The notes under the pieces were generated by a model. The model made no database searches and was not told where the DNA came from. It saw only the letters and a program-made list of their open reading frames with translations. 34,588 nucleotides of DNA from JBELMB01 sp042088665 (GTDB taxonomy: Bacteria > Pseudomonadota > Alphaproteobacteria > Rhodobacterales > Rhodobacteraceae): contig JBELMB010000043.1 of NCBI GenBank assembly GCA_042088665.1, forward strand, positions 1 through 34,588. The letters are read 5' to 3'. Below, piece by piece: positions 25,488 through 32,620 of the stretch. The number at the start of each line of letters is the position of its first letter. Position 1 is the first letter of the stretch. Position numbers and translations under genes: made by a program.

Positions 25488-26492
25488 ATGCGGCCCGGCC
25501 CCCGAAACCTGATCACCGATGTGGCCCCCCTCGTTGTCGGCAACGCCCAGGACACCAACCTGAAATCAGGCACAACCGTTGTCACGGCGCCGCAGCCCTT
25601 CACAGCCAGCGTGGCCGTCATGGGCGGAGCGCCCGGTACGCGGGAAACGGACCTGCTGGCCCCTGACAAATCCGCGCCCGCCGTGGATGCTTTGGTGCTT
25701 TCCGGCGGCAGTGCCTTTGGCCTCGCCGCGGCTCAGGGCGTGATGGATGCCCTGCACGCCGCAGGTCGCGGCTTTGCCGTACACACCGCCCGCGTGCCTC
25801 TGGTGCCCGCGGCAATCCTCTTTGACTTGCTGAACGGCGGCAACAAGGACTGGCCCGAAAATCCCTATCCCGCACTCGGCAAAGCGGCACTCGACTGCGC
25901 CGGCCAGCAGTTTGCGCTGGGCAGCATCGGCGCAGGCACGGGCGCCCAGACGGCGCAGCACAAGGGCGGTCTGGGTTCTGCAAGCCTCGTTCTGGACAGC
26001 GGAACCACGGTGGGCGCGCTCGCCGCGGTAAACCCGCTGGGTAGCGTGACGACTCCCTCGGGCAAACACTTCTGGGCAGCCCCCTTCGAAATCGAAGCGG
26101 AATTCGGGGGTCTGGGCCCGGATCCCGGACCCTCGCTGATGCTGCCGCCCAGCCGCAAGGCCGCGGCCATGGCGCAACAAGGCAATACCACCATCGCCAT
26201 CGTTGCCACTGATCTGGCCCTCGACAAATCAGCCTGCCAACGCATCGCGGTCGCGGCACATGACGGTCTGGCCCGTGCCATCATGCCCGCGCATACGCCC
26301 ATGGACGGGGATCTGGTCTTTGCGCTCAGCACCGGCACGCGGCCGCTCACCGATCCCATCGGCGAATTGGCGATGGTCGGGCACGCGGCAAGCCTGTGCC
26401 TCGCGCGCGCCATTGCCCGCGGCATATGGGAGGCAACGCCCGCACCCGGTGATCCCCTGCCAACGCTGCGCAGGGAGCTGGGCCTTGCCTGA
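25488..26492 (+). CDS. P1 family (S58, DmpA/NylC-type) self-processing peptidase/amidase
   Basis: This is an N-terminal-nucleophile hydrolase of 334 residues. Family members cleave themselves to expose a Thr or Ser, then hydrolyse amides such as beta-aminopeptides, D-aminopeptides or nylon oligomers. The expected cleavage site is N233-T234 in QGNTTIAIVATD, which would leave subunits of about 233 and 101 residues. The paired acids D273 and D275 (MDGDLVFAL) and the blocks GGAPGTRETDLL, LSGGSAFGLAAAQGV and GSIGAGTGA are intact. The start at 25488 matches family N-termini (NLITDVAPLVVGNAQD). It follows the transporter and SDR genes and may act on the imported compound. No signal peptide, so it is cytosolic. 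Confidence 0.88.
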   Translation: MRPGPRNLITDVAPLVVGNAQDTNLKSGTTVVTAPQPFTASVAVMGGAPGTRETDLLAPDKSAPAVDALVLSGGSAFGLAAAQGVMDALHAAGRGFAVHTARVPLVPAAILFDLLNGGNKDWPENPYPALGKAALDCAGQQFALGSIGAGTGAQTAQHKGGLGSASLVLDSGTTVGALAAVNPLGSVTTPSGKHFWAAPFEIEAEFGGLGPDPGPSLMLPPSRKAAAMAQQGNTTIAIVATDLALDKSACQRIAVAAHDGLARAIMPAHTPMDGDLVFALSTGTRPLTDPIGELAMVGHAASLCLARAIARGIWEATPAPGDPLPTLRRELGLA

Positions 26493-26538
26493 ACTGCACC
26501 TGCCGCTCCAGTCCCTGACCAATCAGGCCCAGCCAGAC

Positions 26539-27312
26539 ATGACATTGCACTATGAGCGGCAAGGCGCGGGTCCACCGATCCTGATGTTGCCCGGACTTCT
26601 CAGCGACAGCGCCAGTTGGGGGCCACTTCTGCCCCTGCTCACTCCGCACCACGATCTGATCTGTCCGGATCCGCGCAGCACCGGGCGCACCCGACCGATG
26701 ACTGCCCCGCTGTCAACCGAGCTGATCATCGATGACATGATTGCCCTGCTGGACCATCTGGACCTGCCGCGGATTGCCCTGCTGGGCCATTCCTTCGGTG
26801 CCACCATTGCGCGACGGATGGCGCAGCGCATTCCGGGGCGTGTGACCACAGTGATCTGTCTCGCCGCAGCGCCGCGCGCGGATGCGCGGCTCACCGCCAT
26901 CTTTGACACCCTCACAGAGATTCGCGCGCAAACCGGTGAGACCCTTTGGCTAAAGGCACTTTTCCCCTGGCTGTTCCATGCGGGGACCTTTGCGGCGCCC
27001 GGCGCGCTGGAGGCGATGGCCGAGGCAAGCCGTGCCTATCCGCATGCGCAATCGCTGGCAGCGATGCAAATGCAGGTTGATGCCTTTCGGAGCAGCCTTG
27101 ATGCGCCGCCGCTTGACGGCGCTCAGCCGCCCACGCTTGCCCTTCTGGGCGAGGACGACGCGCTGATCGCGGCCATCGCAGCCAAAGCAGCCTGGACCCC
27201 CACCGGCGCACATGTGCGCTGCCTGCCCAATGCCGCCCACGCGCTGCACTGGGATCAGCCCAAGGCCACTGCAGCAGCCATCCTGAACTGGCTGACAGAG
27301 ACGCGCCCCTGA
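26539..27312 (+). CDS. alpha/beta hydrolase
   Basis: This 257-residue cytosolic hydrolase has an oxyanion-side motif LMLPGLLSDSASWG (15-28), nucleophile S85 in LLGHSFGAT, and a C-terminal catalytic His in NAAHALHWDQP. An acid in GEDDAL precedes it, so the triad is complete. Esterases, lactonases and 3-oxoadipate enol-lactonases share this form; I cannot assign a substrate. The start is uncertain: a TTG at 26485 behind GGGAGC would overlap the P1 gene by 8 bases and add 18 residues, while the ATG at 26539 has a poor ribosome site. Either way it is co-oriented and close to the P1 gene. It converges with the SseB-like gene, leaving a 43-base gap. Confidence 0.85.
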   Translation: MTLHYERQGAGPPILMLPGLLSDSASWGPLLPLLTPHHDLICPDPRSTGRTRPMTAPLSTELIIDDMIALLDHLDLPRIALLGHSFGATIARRMAQRIPGRVTTVICLAAAPRADARLTAIFDTLTEIRAQTGETLWLKALFPWLFHAGTFAAPGALEAMAEASRAYPHAQSLAAMQMQVDAFRSSLDAPPLDGAQPPTLALLGEDDALIAAIAAKAAWTPTGAHVRCLPNAAHALHWDQPKATAAAILNWLTETRP

Positions 27313-27355
27313 TCCGCATCCCCCGCAAGCCCCCTTTGCGGCACGCCGCGCAGGT

Positions 27356-28147
27356 TCAGCGCAGGATGGGTGGCTTCCCGGGATCGCTTCCTGGCGCGGT
27401 CTGCACGGGCGCGACCTCCGCGTCAGGCGCTTCTGGCAAGTCAAAGCGCAGACCGAATCGCGCCATCTCCGCGGTCAGGGCCTGACTGTCTTCGAGGAAG
27501 ACAACGTCCAGCGCCCCCGCTTCCAACCCGGAAAACACCAGCGCCTCGTTGATGGCCGCGGCCAGCGCCGCCTCTGATCCCGGCAGCGCGCCAACCACGC
27601 CAAGGATGTGCCCGCGCGCACCATCGTCATAGGTCACGCCCGAAAGCCAGGCCGTGCGCGCCAGCCCACCGGCCTGCGCCAGCTTGCTGTCCAGCGCCTT
27701 CAGCAAGTTCTCCGGCACATCCCGCGGTGCTTCGAGCCGTTCCGGTCTGGCTTCGGTCGTGCGCGGGGCATGGGCAAGGGTCTGCGCCATCCAGGCAATC
27801 GCGTCGGGTGGCAAGAGAATCTCTGACGCGCCCGTGTCGAGGTTCAGCGCGAGACCAATATCCTGCCCGTCAAGCATCGCGATCAAGGCACGACCGGGCA
27901 TTGCCACGAAGGGCACCGGTCTGCCCGCAAAGCCGGACAGCCGCTCCTCAAGGTCGAAGCCAAGCACAAACCGGGCTGCTTCAAGGTCAAAGATCTCTGC
28001 ATCGATGACCTCGCCTTCGGGGTCGCGGGACAGCATCACGAAGATCTCTGTTCCCGCGAGACGGTCGTAGAACCGCAGGCGCGCAAAGGTGTCCTCGGGC
28101 GCGGCCTGCATCGCGGCGAAAAATTCGTCCAAAGGCGTTTCAGTCAT
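27356..28147 (-). CDS. SseB family protein
   Basis: This 263-residue soluble protein resembles the SseB N-terminal domain family (PF07179): LDEFFAAMQAAPEDTFARLRFYDRLAGTEIFVMLSRD at the N-terminus and a repeated fold later (SGVTYDDGARGHILGVVGALPGSEAALAAAINEALVFSGLE as the second half). E. coli SseB is linked to enhanced serine sensitivity; its biochemical role is unclear. The Pro/Ala-rich last 20 residues look disordered. Its ATG lies 8 bases inside the end of the upstream UDG-like gene, so the two are translationally coupled. Confidence 0.8.
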   Translation of the reverse strand: MTETPLDEFFAAMQAAPEDTFARLRFYDRLAGTEIFVMLSRDPEGEVIDAEIFDLEAARFVLGFDLEERLSGFAGRPVPFVAMPGRALIAMLDGQDIGLALNLDTGASEILLPPDAIAWMAQTLAHAPRTTEARPERLEAPRDVPENLLKALDSKLAQAGGLARTAWLSGVTYDDGARGHILGVVGALPGSEAALAAAINEALVFSGLEAGALDVVFLEDSQALTAEMARFGLRFDLPEAPDAEVAPVQTAPGSDPGKPPILR

Positions 28148-28724
28148 CGAGAACCTCCCGCACCCGGATCCGCAGGTCCGGCAAGAGCGCCTCTTCGAAC
28201 CAGGGATTGCGTTTCAACCAAGCGGTATTGCGCCACGAAGGATGCGGCAAGGGCACGACCGCGGGCAGATGGTCGCGCCAACCGGTGACGGTTTCGGTGA
28301 CATTGGTCTTTGTCCCCAAATGCCAACGCTGCGCGTAACCGCCCACCAGCAGAGTCAGGCGCACATGGGGCAGTTCGGACAGCACCCGCGCCCGCCAGGT
28401 TGCGGCGCAGACCGGCGGCGGCGGCAGGTCGGATCCCTTGCGATATCCCGGAAAGCAAAAGGCCATCGGCAGGATCGCCACGCGCGCGGTGTCGTAGAAC
28501 ACATCTGGCGTGAGGCCCATCCAGTCCCGCAGCCGGTCGCCAGAGGGATCGGTGAACGGCTTGCCGGACAGGTGCACTTTCATCCCCGGTGCCTGTCCCG
28601 CGATCAAGAGACGCGCGGAAGGCGCAACACGCAGCACCGGACGAGGACGGTGCGCCGTCTGCGTCGCAGCAAAGCGCGCGCCGCACAGCGTGCAGGCGCT
28701 GATCTCGGTGAGCAGGTCTTTCAT
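28140..28724 (-). CDS. uracil-DNA glycosylase superfamily protein
   Basis: This 194-residue protein has an N-terminal CTLCGARFA cysteine pair, then LLIAGQAPG followed by SGKPFTDPSGDRLRDWMG (motif 1 region), VAILPMAFCFPGY, and PLPHPSWRN (motif 2, HPS). These are the UDG-fold landmarks, so a role in excising damaged bases is plausible. Only two N-terminal cysteines are visible, so the four-Cys Fe-S cluster of family 4/5 enzymes is not evident. The start is uncertain: ATGs at 28733 and 28724 and a TTG at 28796 are in frame; I chose 28724 to match family N-termini. It is coupled with the SseB-like gene and divergent from arsR. Confidence 0.82.
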   Translation of the reverse strand: MKDLLTEISACTLCGARFAATQTAHRPRPVLRVAPSARLLIAGQAPGMKVHLSGKPFTDPSGDRLRDWMGLTPDVFYDTARVAILPMAFCFPGYRKGSDLPPPPVCAATWRARVLSELPHVRLTLLVGGYAQRWHLGTKTNVTETVTGWRDHLPAVVPLPHPSWRNTAWLKRNPWFEEALLPDLRIRVREVLDD

Positions 28725-28936
28725 GAGGGGCATATAGCGCAGCGCGGCCTGACGGACATGCGCGATGAGACGGTTGCAGAGCAGGATTGCGGCCAAGGCG
28801 CCGCTGCGACGTCCCGGCCCCTTTTATTGCGACCCAACCTCCCGAAAGATCCTCGAAAACCAGGCCATGGATCGCAAAGGTCAGGTCCCTAAGACCGCAA
28901 GCACCGAGACCCGCGTGAGCCAGATCGACAAAAAGC

Positions 28937-28965
28937 TTGCGACTCGTGCATCATTTCGACATTAT
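28937..28965 (+). promoter_or_regulatory. arsR promoter
   Basis: TTGCGA (28937-28942) and CATTAT (28960-28965) are spaced by exactly 17 bases. The ATG at 28973 begins only 7 bases after the -10 box and has no Shine-Dalgarno, so the transcript is probably leaderless. Confidence 0.5.
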
Positions 28966-28972
28966 TAGAAAT
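28953..28972. promoter_or_regulatory. likely ArsR operator overlapping the -10 box
   Basis: ATTTC (28953-28957) and GAAAT (28968-28972) are inverted arms around an AT-rich 10-base centre that contains the -10 element, in the usual position for auto-repression by an ArsR dimer. Confidence 0.45.
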
Positions 28973-29317
28973 ATGAAAACGTTTCTGACCAGCGACCTGA
29001 CAGTCGACACCGCCGCATCGAAATTTGCGGCCCTCGGGTCCGAGCAACGCCTGATGGTGCTGCACACACTCGTACGTGCCGGCACCGAAGGTCTCAGCAT
29101 CGGTGAGCTCGGCAATCGCGCCGGGATCAGCGGCTCGACCCTGACACACCACCTGAAAATCCTCTCCGCCGCCGGATTGGTCCGTCAGGAACGACACGGG
29201 CGCAGCACGATCTGCGCAGGTGCCGACTATGACGTCGTGCACGCACTTTCGGAATACCTGCTGCAAAATTGCTGCGCTGACAGCCCAGCCTCCAAGAAGG
29301 ACACGCCTCATGGCTGA
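28973..29317 (+). CDS. ArsR family metal/metalloid-responsive repressor
   Basis: This 114-residue winged-helix repressor has the ArsR core KFAALGSEQRLMVLHTLVRAG and a recognition region ISGSTLTHHLKILSAAGLV (52-70). Candidate ligand cysteines are C81, C100 and C101 near the C-terminus (ICAGAD, QNCCAD), a placement consistent with thiol binding of As(III)-type or soft metal ions. I chose the ATG at 28973 over an in-frame upstream codon at 28937 because it gives the family N-terminus and fits the promoter. It overlaps the permease gene by 8 bases, so regulator and transporter form one operon. Confidence 0.9.
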   Translation: MKTFLTSDLTVDTAASKFAALGSEQRLMVLHTLVRAGTEGLSIGELGNRAGISGSTLTHHLKILSAAGLVRQERHGRSTICAGADYDVVHALSEYLLQNCCADSPASKKDTPHG

Positions 29318-30347
29318 TACAACCACATCCACGGGCCCAAGCTGGCCAAAGATCCGCGACAAGATCTCCCTGGCCTGGATGACATCGGCGGGGCTGCTTC
29401 TGACTGTCGCAGTTTTGGACTGGCCGCGCTTTGTCCCGGTGGTGGTGTTTGCCGCGCAGGCGCTTGCAGGCACGGCGCCGTTCATTCTGTTCGCCGTTCT
29501 GGCTGTGGCCTACATGAAGGCCACCGGCGCTGAAACCCTGCTGGCCAAGGCCTTTGAAGGGCGCGAAAGACGCATGATCGTCCTCGCGGCGCTTCTGGGT
29601 GGCCTGTCGCCCTTCTGCTCATGCGAAGTCATCCCGTTTATCGCCGCCTTGCTGGCCGTCGGCGCGCCGCTGTCTGCGGTGATGGCGTTCTGGCTGTCAT
29701 CCCCGCTGATGGACCCGGCCATGTTCACGATCACCGCAGCGGAACTGGGCATCGATTTTGCCACGGCCAAGCTCTTTGCCGCGGTGGGGGTTGGCATGCT
29801 GGGCGGGTTCGGCACCATGTTGCTGAAATCTTCGCCGGTTTTCCTCGACCCGCTGCGTGAGAAACCGCAGGTCGGTGGCTGCTGTGGCGTGAAAAAGCCG
29901 TTCCAGGGCAAACCTGTCTGGCGCTTCTGGACAGAAGCCCCCCGGCGCGACGTGTTTCGCGACACCGCTTTGGACAACGCCTTCTTTCTGGTGAAATGGC
30001 TGGTGCTGGCCTACATCTTTGAATCGCTCATGGTGAATTACGAGACCACCGGATGGGTTGCGCAATTCCTCGGTGGGGACGGCATCGGCACCATCGCCCT
30101 GGCCTCGGTGATTGGCATGCCTGCCTATCTCAACGGCTATGCGGCGGTCGGCTTCCTCGGCGGTCTGCTGGAACACGGGATGGCCCCCGGCGCCGCCATG
30201 AGCTTCATGATCGCGGGCGGTGTCAGTTCCGTCCCTGCGGCGATTGCGGTCTGGGCCCTCGTCAAACCGCGGGTCTTCGCGGCCTACCTTGGCTACGCGC
30301 TGATCGGGTCCGTGCTGGCGGGCGTTGCATGGGGCGCATTGGCCTGA
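29310..30347 (+). CDS. permease of the ArsP/DUF318 family (PF03773)
   Basis: This 345-residue inner-membrane protein has about eight predicted helices. The signature SPFCSCEVIPFIAALLAVGA (100-119, C103 and C105) is the PF03773 hallmark found in ArsP, an exporter of trivalent organoarsenicals, and in related metal permeases. The second conserved patch is SSPLMDPAMFTIT (130-142). A cytoplasmic loop carries GGCCG (C191, C192), another soft-metal-type thiol pair. Coupling to an ArsR gene supports a metalloid or heavy-metal efflux role; whether the substrate is arsenic, or Zn/Cu, cannot be decided. AAGGA precedes the ATG at 29310. Confidence 0.88.
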   Translation: MADTTTSTGPSWPKIRDKISLAWMTSAGLLLTVAVLDWPRFVPVVVFAAQALAGTAPFILFAVLAVAYMKATGAETLLAKAFEGRERRMIVLAALLGGLSPFCSCEVIPFIAALLAVGAPLSAVMAFWLSSPLMDPAMFTITAAELGIDFATAKLFAAVGVGMLGGFGTMLLKSSPVFLDPLREKPQVGGCCGVKKPFQGKPVWRFWTEAPRRDVFRDTALDNAFFLVKWLVLAYIFESLMVNYETTGWVAQFLGGDGIGTIALASVIGMPAYLNGYAAVGFLGGLLEHGMAPGAAMSFMIAGGVSSVPAAIAVWALVKPRVFAAYLGYALIGSVLAGVAWGALA

Positions 30348-30376
30348 CGCCTGTCTCTTTCACCTCCAAATCTGGA

Positions 30377-30403
30377 AGGGTCCGCACCGCGCGGGCCCTT
30401 TTT
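30377..30403 (+). terminator. intrinsic terminator after the arsR-permease operon
   Basis: AGGGTCCGC (30377-30385) pairs with GCGGGCCCT (30391-30399) with one G-U, loop ACCGC, followed by TTTTT. This is a well-formed Rho-independent terminator 29 bases after the stop codon. Confidence 0.85.
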
Positions 30404-30405
30404 GC

Positions 30406-30525
30406 TGCTTCTTGAAGCAAAGGTGACCTCCATGTCGGTATCATGGGCAGGCGATGCGTTGCCCCGCCCCGCACAATGGGCTACTCCCGCAAAAAAAAGA
30501 CGATCCGGAACTCGGAGGGACCGCC
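30406..30525 (+). promoter_or_regulatory. structured leader of nhaA, possible riboswitch
   Basis: 120 bases separate the previous terminator from the nhaA ATG. They hold an inverted repeat TGCTTC-TT-GAAGCA (30406-30419), a hairpin GGCGA-TGCG-TTGCC near 30450, a run of eight A at 30491-30498 and a strong GGAGGG ribosome site at 30514-30519. CCTCC at 30427-30431 could pair with that site. A TATCAT at 30439-30444 might instead be the -10 box, which would leave CCTCC untranscribed. Confidence 0.3.
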
Positions 30526-31809
30526 ATGTATCGCGTCTGGAACTTTTTGACGAACTACTCACTGCTCTTGATCCTGGGTGCGTTGATAGCACTGGTCTGG
30601 GCAAATCTGGATGTGATCGCGCCGGTGGCCGGTCAGCCGCATTTCTGGGCCGACAGTTATCACAACTTTGTCGAGTTCAAGATCTGGGACCACGCCCCCA
30701 TCGGGCATTACCACGACGGCCATCGCACGCTGACGCTGCACTACCTTGTGAACGACGTCCTGATGGCGCTGTTCTTTGCCATCGCGGCAAAGGAAGTCTG
30801 GGAAGCCGTGGTGCTCAAGAACGGTTCGCTGCGCGGCAAGAAGGCGGCGACCCCGCTTTTTGCCACGGCTGGCGGCATGTTCGGCCCGATCGGGGTCTAC
30901 CTTGGCCTCGCCGCGATCATGGGATCAGAGACCTATAGCGCCGTCGCAAACGGTTGGGCGATCCCCACAGCGACAGACATCGCGTTCTCCTACCTCGTGG
31001 GGCGGATCGTGTTTGGAGCGGGGCACCCTGCCGTGCGCTTCTTGCTGCTGCTGGCCATCGCCGACGATGCGGCAGGCCTGATCATTCTGGCGATCTTCTA
31101 CCCCTCCGGAGAACTGGCGCCGGAATGGTTGCTTCTGTCGCTCGGGGCCGCGCTTGCCGTCTACTTCCTGGCCAACGATCTGCCCCGCCGTCTGGACAGG
31201 GGCAATGAGAGCCGGCCAATCTCCACCTGGGTGCGCAAGACCTTGTCGTTCTGGCCGTACCTCCTCGCCGCCTGCGCCTCCTGGTACGGGTTCATGATGT
31301 CGGGTCTGCACCCGGCGCTGGGCCTCTTGCCCATCGTGCCGACCATTCCGCATGCGGACCGGGCCTTTGGCATCTTCTCTGCGGCGGAGCAGTATCTGAC
31401 CGATCTTCTGAACATGATCGAGCACGCGCTGAAGCATCCGGTCGAGATCATCCTGTTCTTCTTTGGCCTGTGCAACGCCGGAGTCGAATTCTCGTCCATG
31501 GGTCCGGCCACATGGCTGGTGCTGGCGGGTCTGCTGATCGGCAAACCCATCGGCATCCTGCTCTTTGGCTGGTTCGCGGCGAAACCGCTGAAACTGGGCA
31601 TTCCAGAAGGCATGCGCATCATCGACCTCGTGGTGATCGGGTTTGTCGCGGCCATCGGCTTTACCGTGTCGCTCTTTGTGGCCTCCGTGGCCTTTGACGC
31701 GGGACCTGTGCAGGATGCCGCCAAGATGGGCGCGCTGTTCAGCTTTGCCGCCGCGATCGTTTCGATCATCGCGGGCAAGCTGTTCCGGGTGGAAAAACAG
31801 AACCTATAA
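30526..31809 (+). CDS. nhaA: Na+/H+ antiporter NhaA
   Basis: This inner-membrane antiporter exchanges cytoplasmic Na+ (or Li+) for external protons for salt and pH homeostasis. At 427 residues it is family-sized. The transport site is present: D151 in IPTATDIAFS and the pair D180-D181 in LLAIADDAAG, matching D133, D163 and D164 of E. coli. Two features differ from the E. coli type. A His-rich insert (WDHAPIGHYHDGHR, 54-67) lies between the first two helices, and the motif after helix 2 reads KEVWEA instead of EVKRE. GGAGGG lies 6 bases before the ATG. Its own terminator follows. Confidence 0.93.
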   Translation: MYRVWNFLTNYSLLLILGALIALVWANLDVIAPVAGQPHFWADSYHNFVEFKIWDHAPIGHYHDGHRTLTLHYLVNDVLMALFFAIAAKEVWEAVVLKNGSLRGKKAATPLFATAGGMFGPIGVYLGLAAIMGSETYSAVANGWAIPTATDIAFSYLVGRIVFGAGHPAVRFLLLLAIADDAAGLIILAIFYPSGELAPEWLLLSLGAALAVYFLANDLPRRLDRGNESRPISTWVRKTLSFWPYLLAACASWYGFMMSGLHPALGLLPIVPTIPHADRAFGIFSAAEQYLTDLLNMIEHALKHPVEIILFFFGLCNAGVEFSSMGPATWLVLAGLLIGKPIGILLFGWFAAKPLKLGIPEGMRIIDLVVIGFVAAIGFTVSLFVASVAFDAGPVQDAAKMGALFSFAAAIVSIIAGKLFRVEKQNL

Positions 31810-31836
31810 GCGACCTATCGCGCAGAATTGTGCAAG

Positions 31837-31870
31837 TTCGGGCCCCAACACGGGGCCCGAATTGTCTTTG
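31837..31870 (+). terminator. intrinsic terminator after nhaA
   Basis: TTCGGGCCCC (31837-31846) pairs perfectly with GGGGCCCGAA (31852-31861) with a 5-base loop, followed by TTGTCTTTG. The 10-pair stem is strong and the U-tract is interrupted. Confidence 0.8.
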
Positions 31871-31890
31871 TTTCCATACAAGGCCATAAT
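31862..31890 (+). promoter_or_regulatory. promoter of the kpsT-kpsE pair
   Basis: TTGTCT (31862-31867) and CATAAT (31885-31890) are spaced by 17 bases, about 70 bases before the ATG at 31961. The -35 box lies within the U-tract of the nhaA terminator, so the two elements are packed together. Confidence 0.5.
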
Positions 31891-31960
31891 GTGAACAAAT
31901 TCAGAAATTAGGCAGATCGAAACCCCTTTGGCCGACAAGGGAGAGAACCGGGGACGCCCA

Positions 31961-32620
31961 ATGCTTGAGTTCGATATGGTTTCCAAGTCCTTCTGGACCG
32001 GTACCCAGCGCAAGGTGATCCTTGACCGGGTGTCCTTTCGTGTCGAACTCGGCGAAAGCCTGGGCATTCTCGCGCCCAATGGCACAGGCAAGACCACCGT
32101 GGTCAAGATGATGGCAGGGCTTGAGAAACCCGATGAGGGCGAGATCCGGCGCAGTTGCCGCATCTCTTTCCCGCTTGGGTTCATGGGCGGTGTGATCTCC
32201 AAGATTTCGGCGCGCGAGAATGCGCGGTTCATCGCAAAGATGTACGGAATCGATCCAGATTACGTCGAAAGCTTTTGCCGCTGGCTTTGCGATCTGAAGG
32301 AATACTTTGACCAGCCGGTTGGCACCTATTCCACCGGTATGCGCGCCAGATTCACCTTTGCCCTGATGCTGGCGCTGGATTTCGACATGTACCTGATCGA
32401 CGAAGGTATGCCGAACTCCACCGACGCAGATTTCAACCGCAAGGCCGGCGACCTGCTGGCCGAACGGTTGCGCACCACCACGATCATCATCGTCTCACAC
32501 CAGCCCAAGATCCTGGAGAAATTCGCCAGGAAAGCCGCGGTGCTGATGGACGGCAAGATGCACATGTTCGACTCCTTGGAAGAAGCGAAACAGCTGTATG
32601 ACTACGAAACCCAAGGCTAA
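31961..32620 (+). CDS. KpsT-like ATPase of a capsule polysaccharide ABC exporter
   Basis: This 219-residue cytoplasmic ATPase would power export of a lipid-linked capsular polysaccharide. Walker A is APNGTGKT (38-45), the signature is YSTGMRARF (123-131, the ST/SGM form typical of polysaccharide ABC-2 exporters), Walker B is YLIDEG (144-149) and the switch His is H180. WPVG-like FPLGFMGG (70-77) also matches KpsT. Length agrees with E. coli KpsT. I start at 31961 behind GGGGAC; a TTG at 31928 is in frame but unsupported. It overlaps the next gene by 23 bases. The membrane partner KpsM is not in the window. Confidence 0.85.
   Translation: MLEFDMVSKSFWTGTQRKVILDRVSFRVELGESLGILAPNGTGKTTVVKMMAGLEKPDEGEIRRSCRISFPLGFMGGVISKISARENARFIAKMYGIDPDYVESFCRWLCDLKEYFDQPVGTYSTGMRARFTFALMLALDFDMYLIDEGMPNSTDADFNRKAGDLLAERLRTTTIIIVSHQPKILEKFARKAAVLMDGKMHMFDSLEEAKQLYDYETQG

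Noticed and set aside
26305..26315. Loss of the catalytic Thr in the P1 peptidase (DGDL where relatives have DGDT)
   Set aside because: The nucleophile in NylC-type enzymes is the Thr after Asn in the NTT motif, which is intact (N233-T234); DGD supplies the paired acids, also intact.
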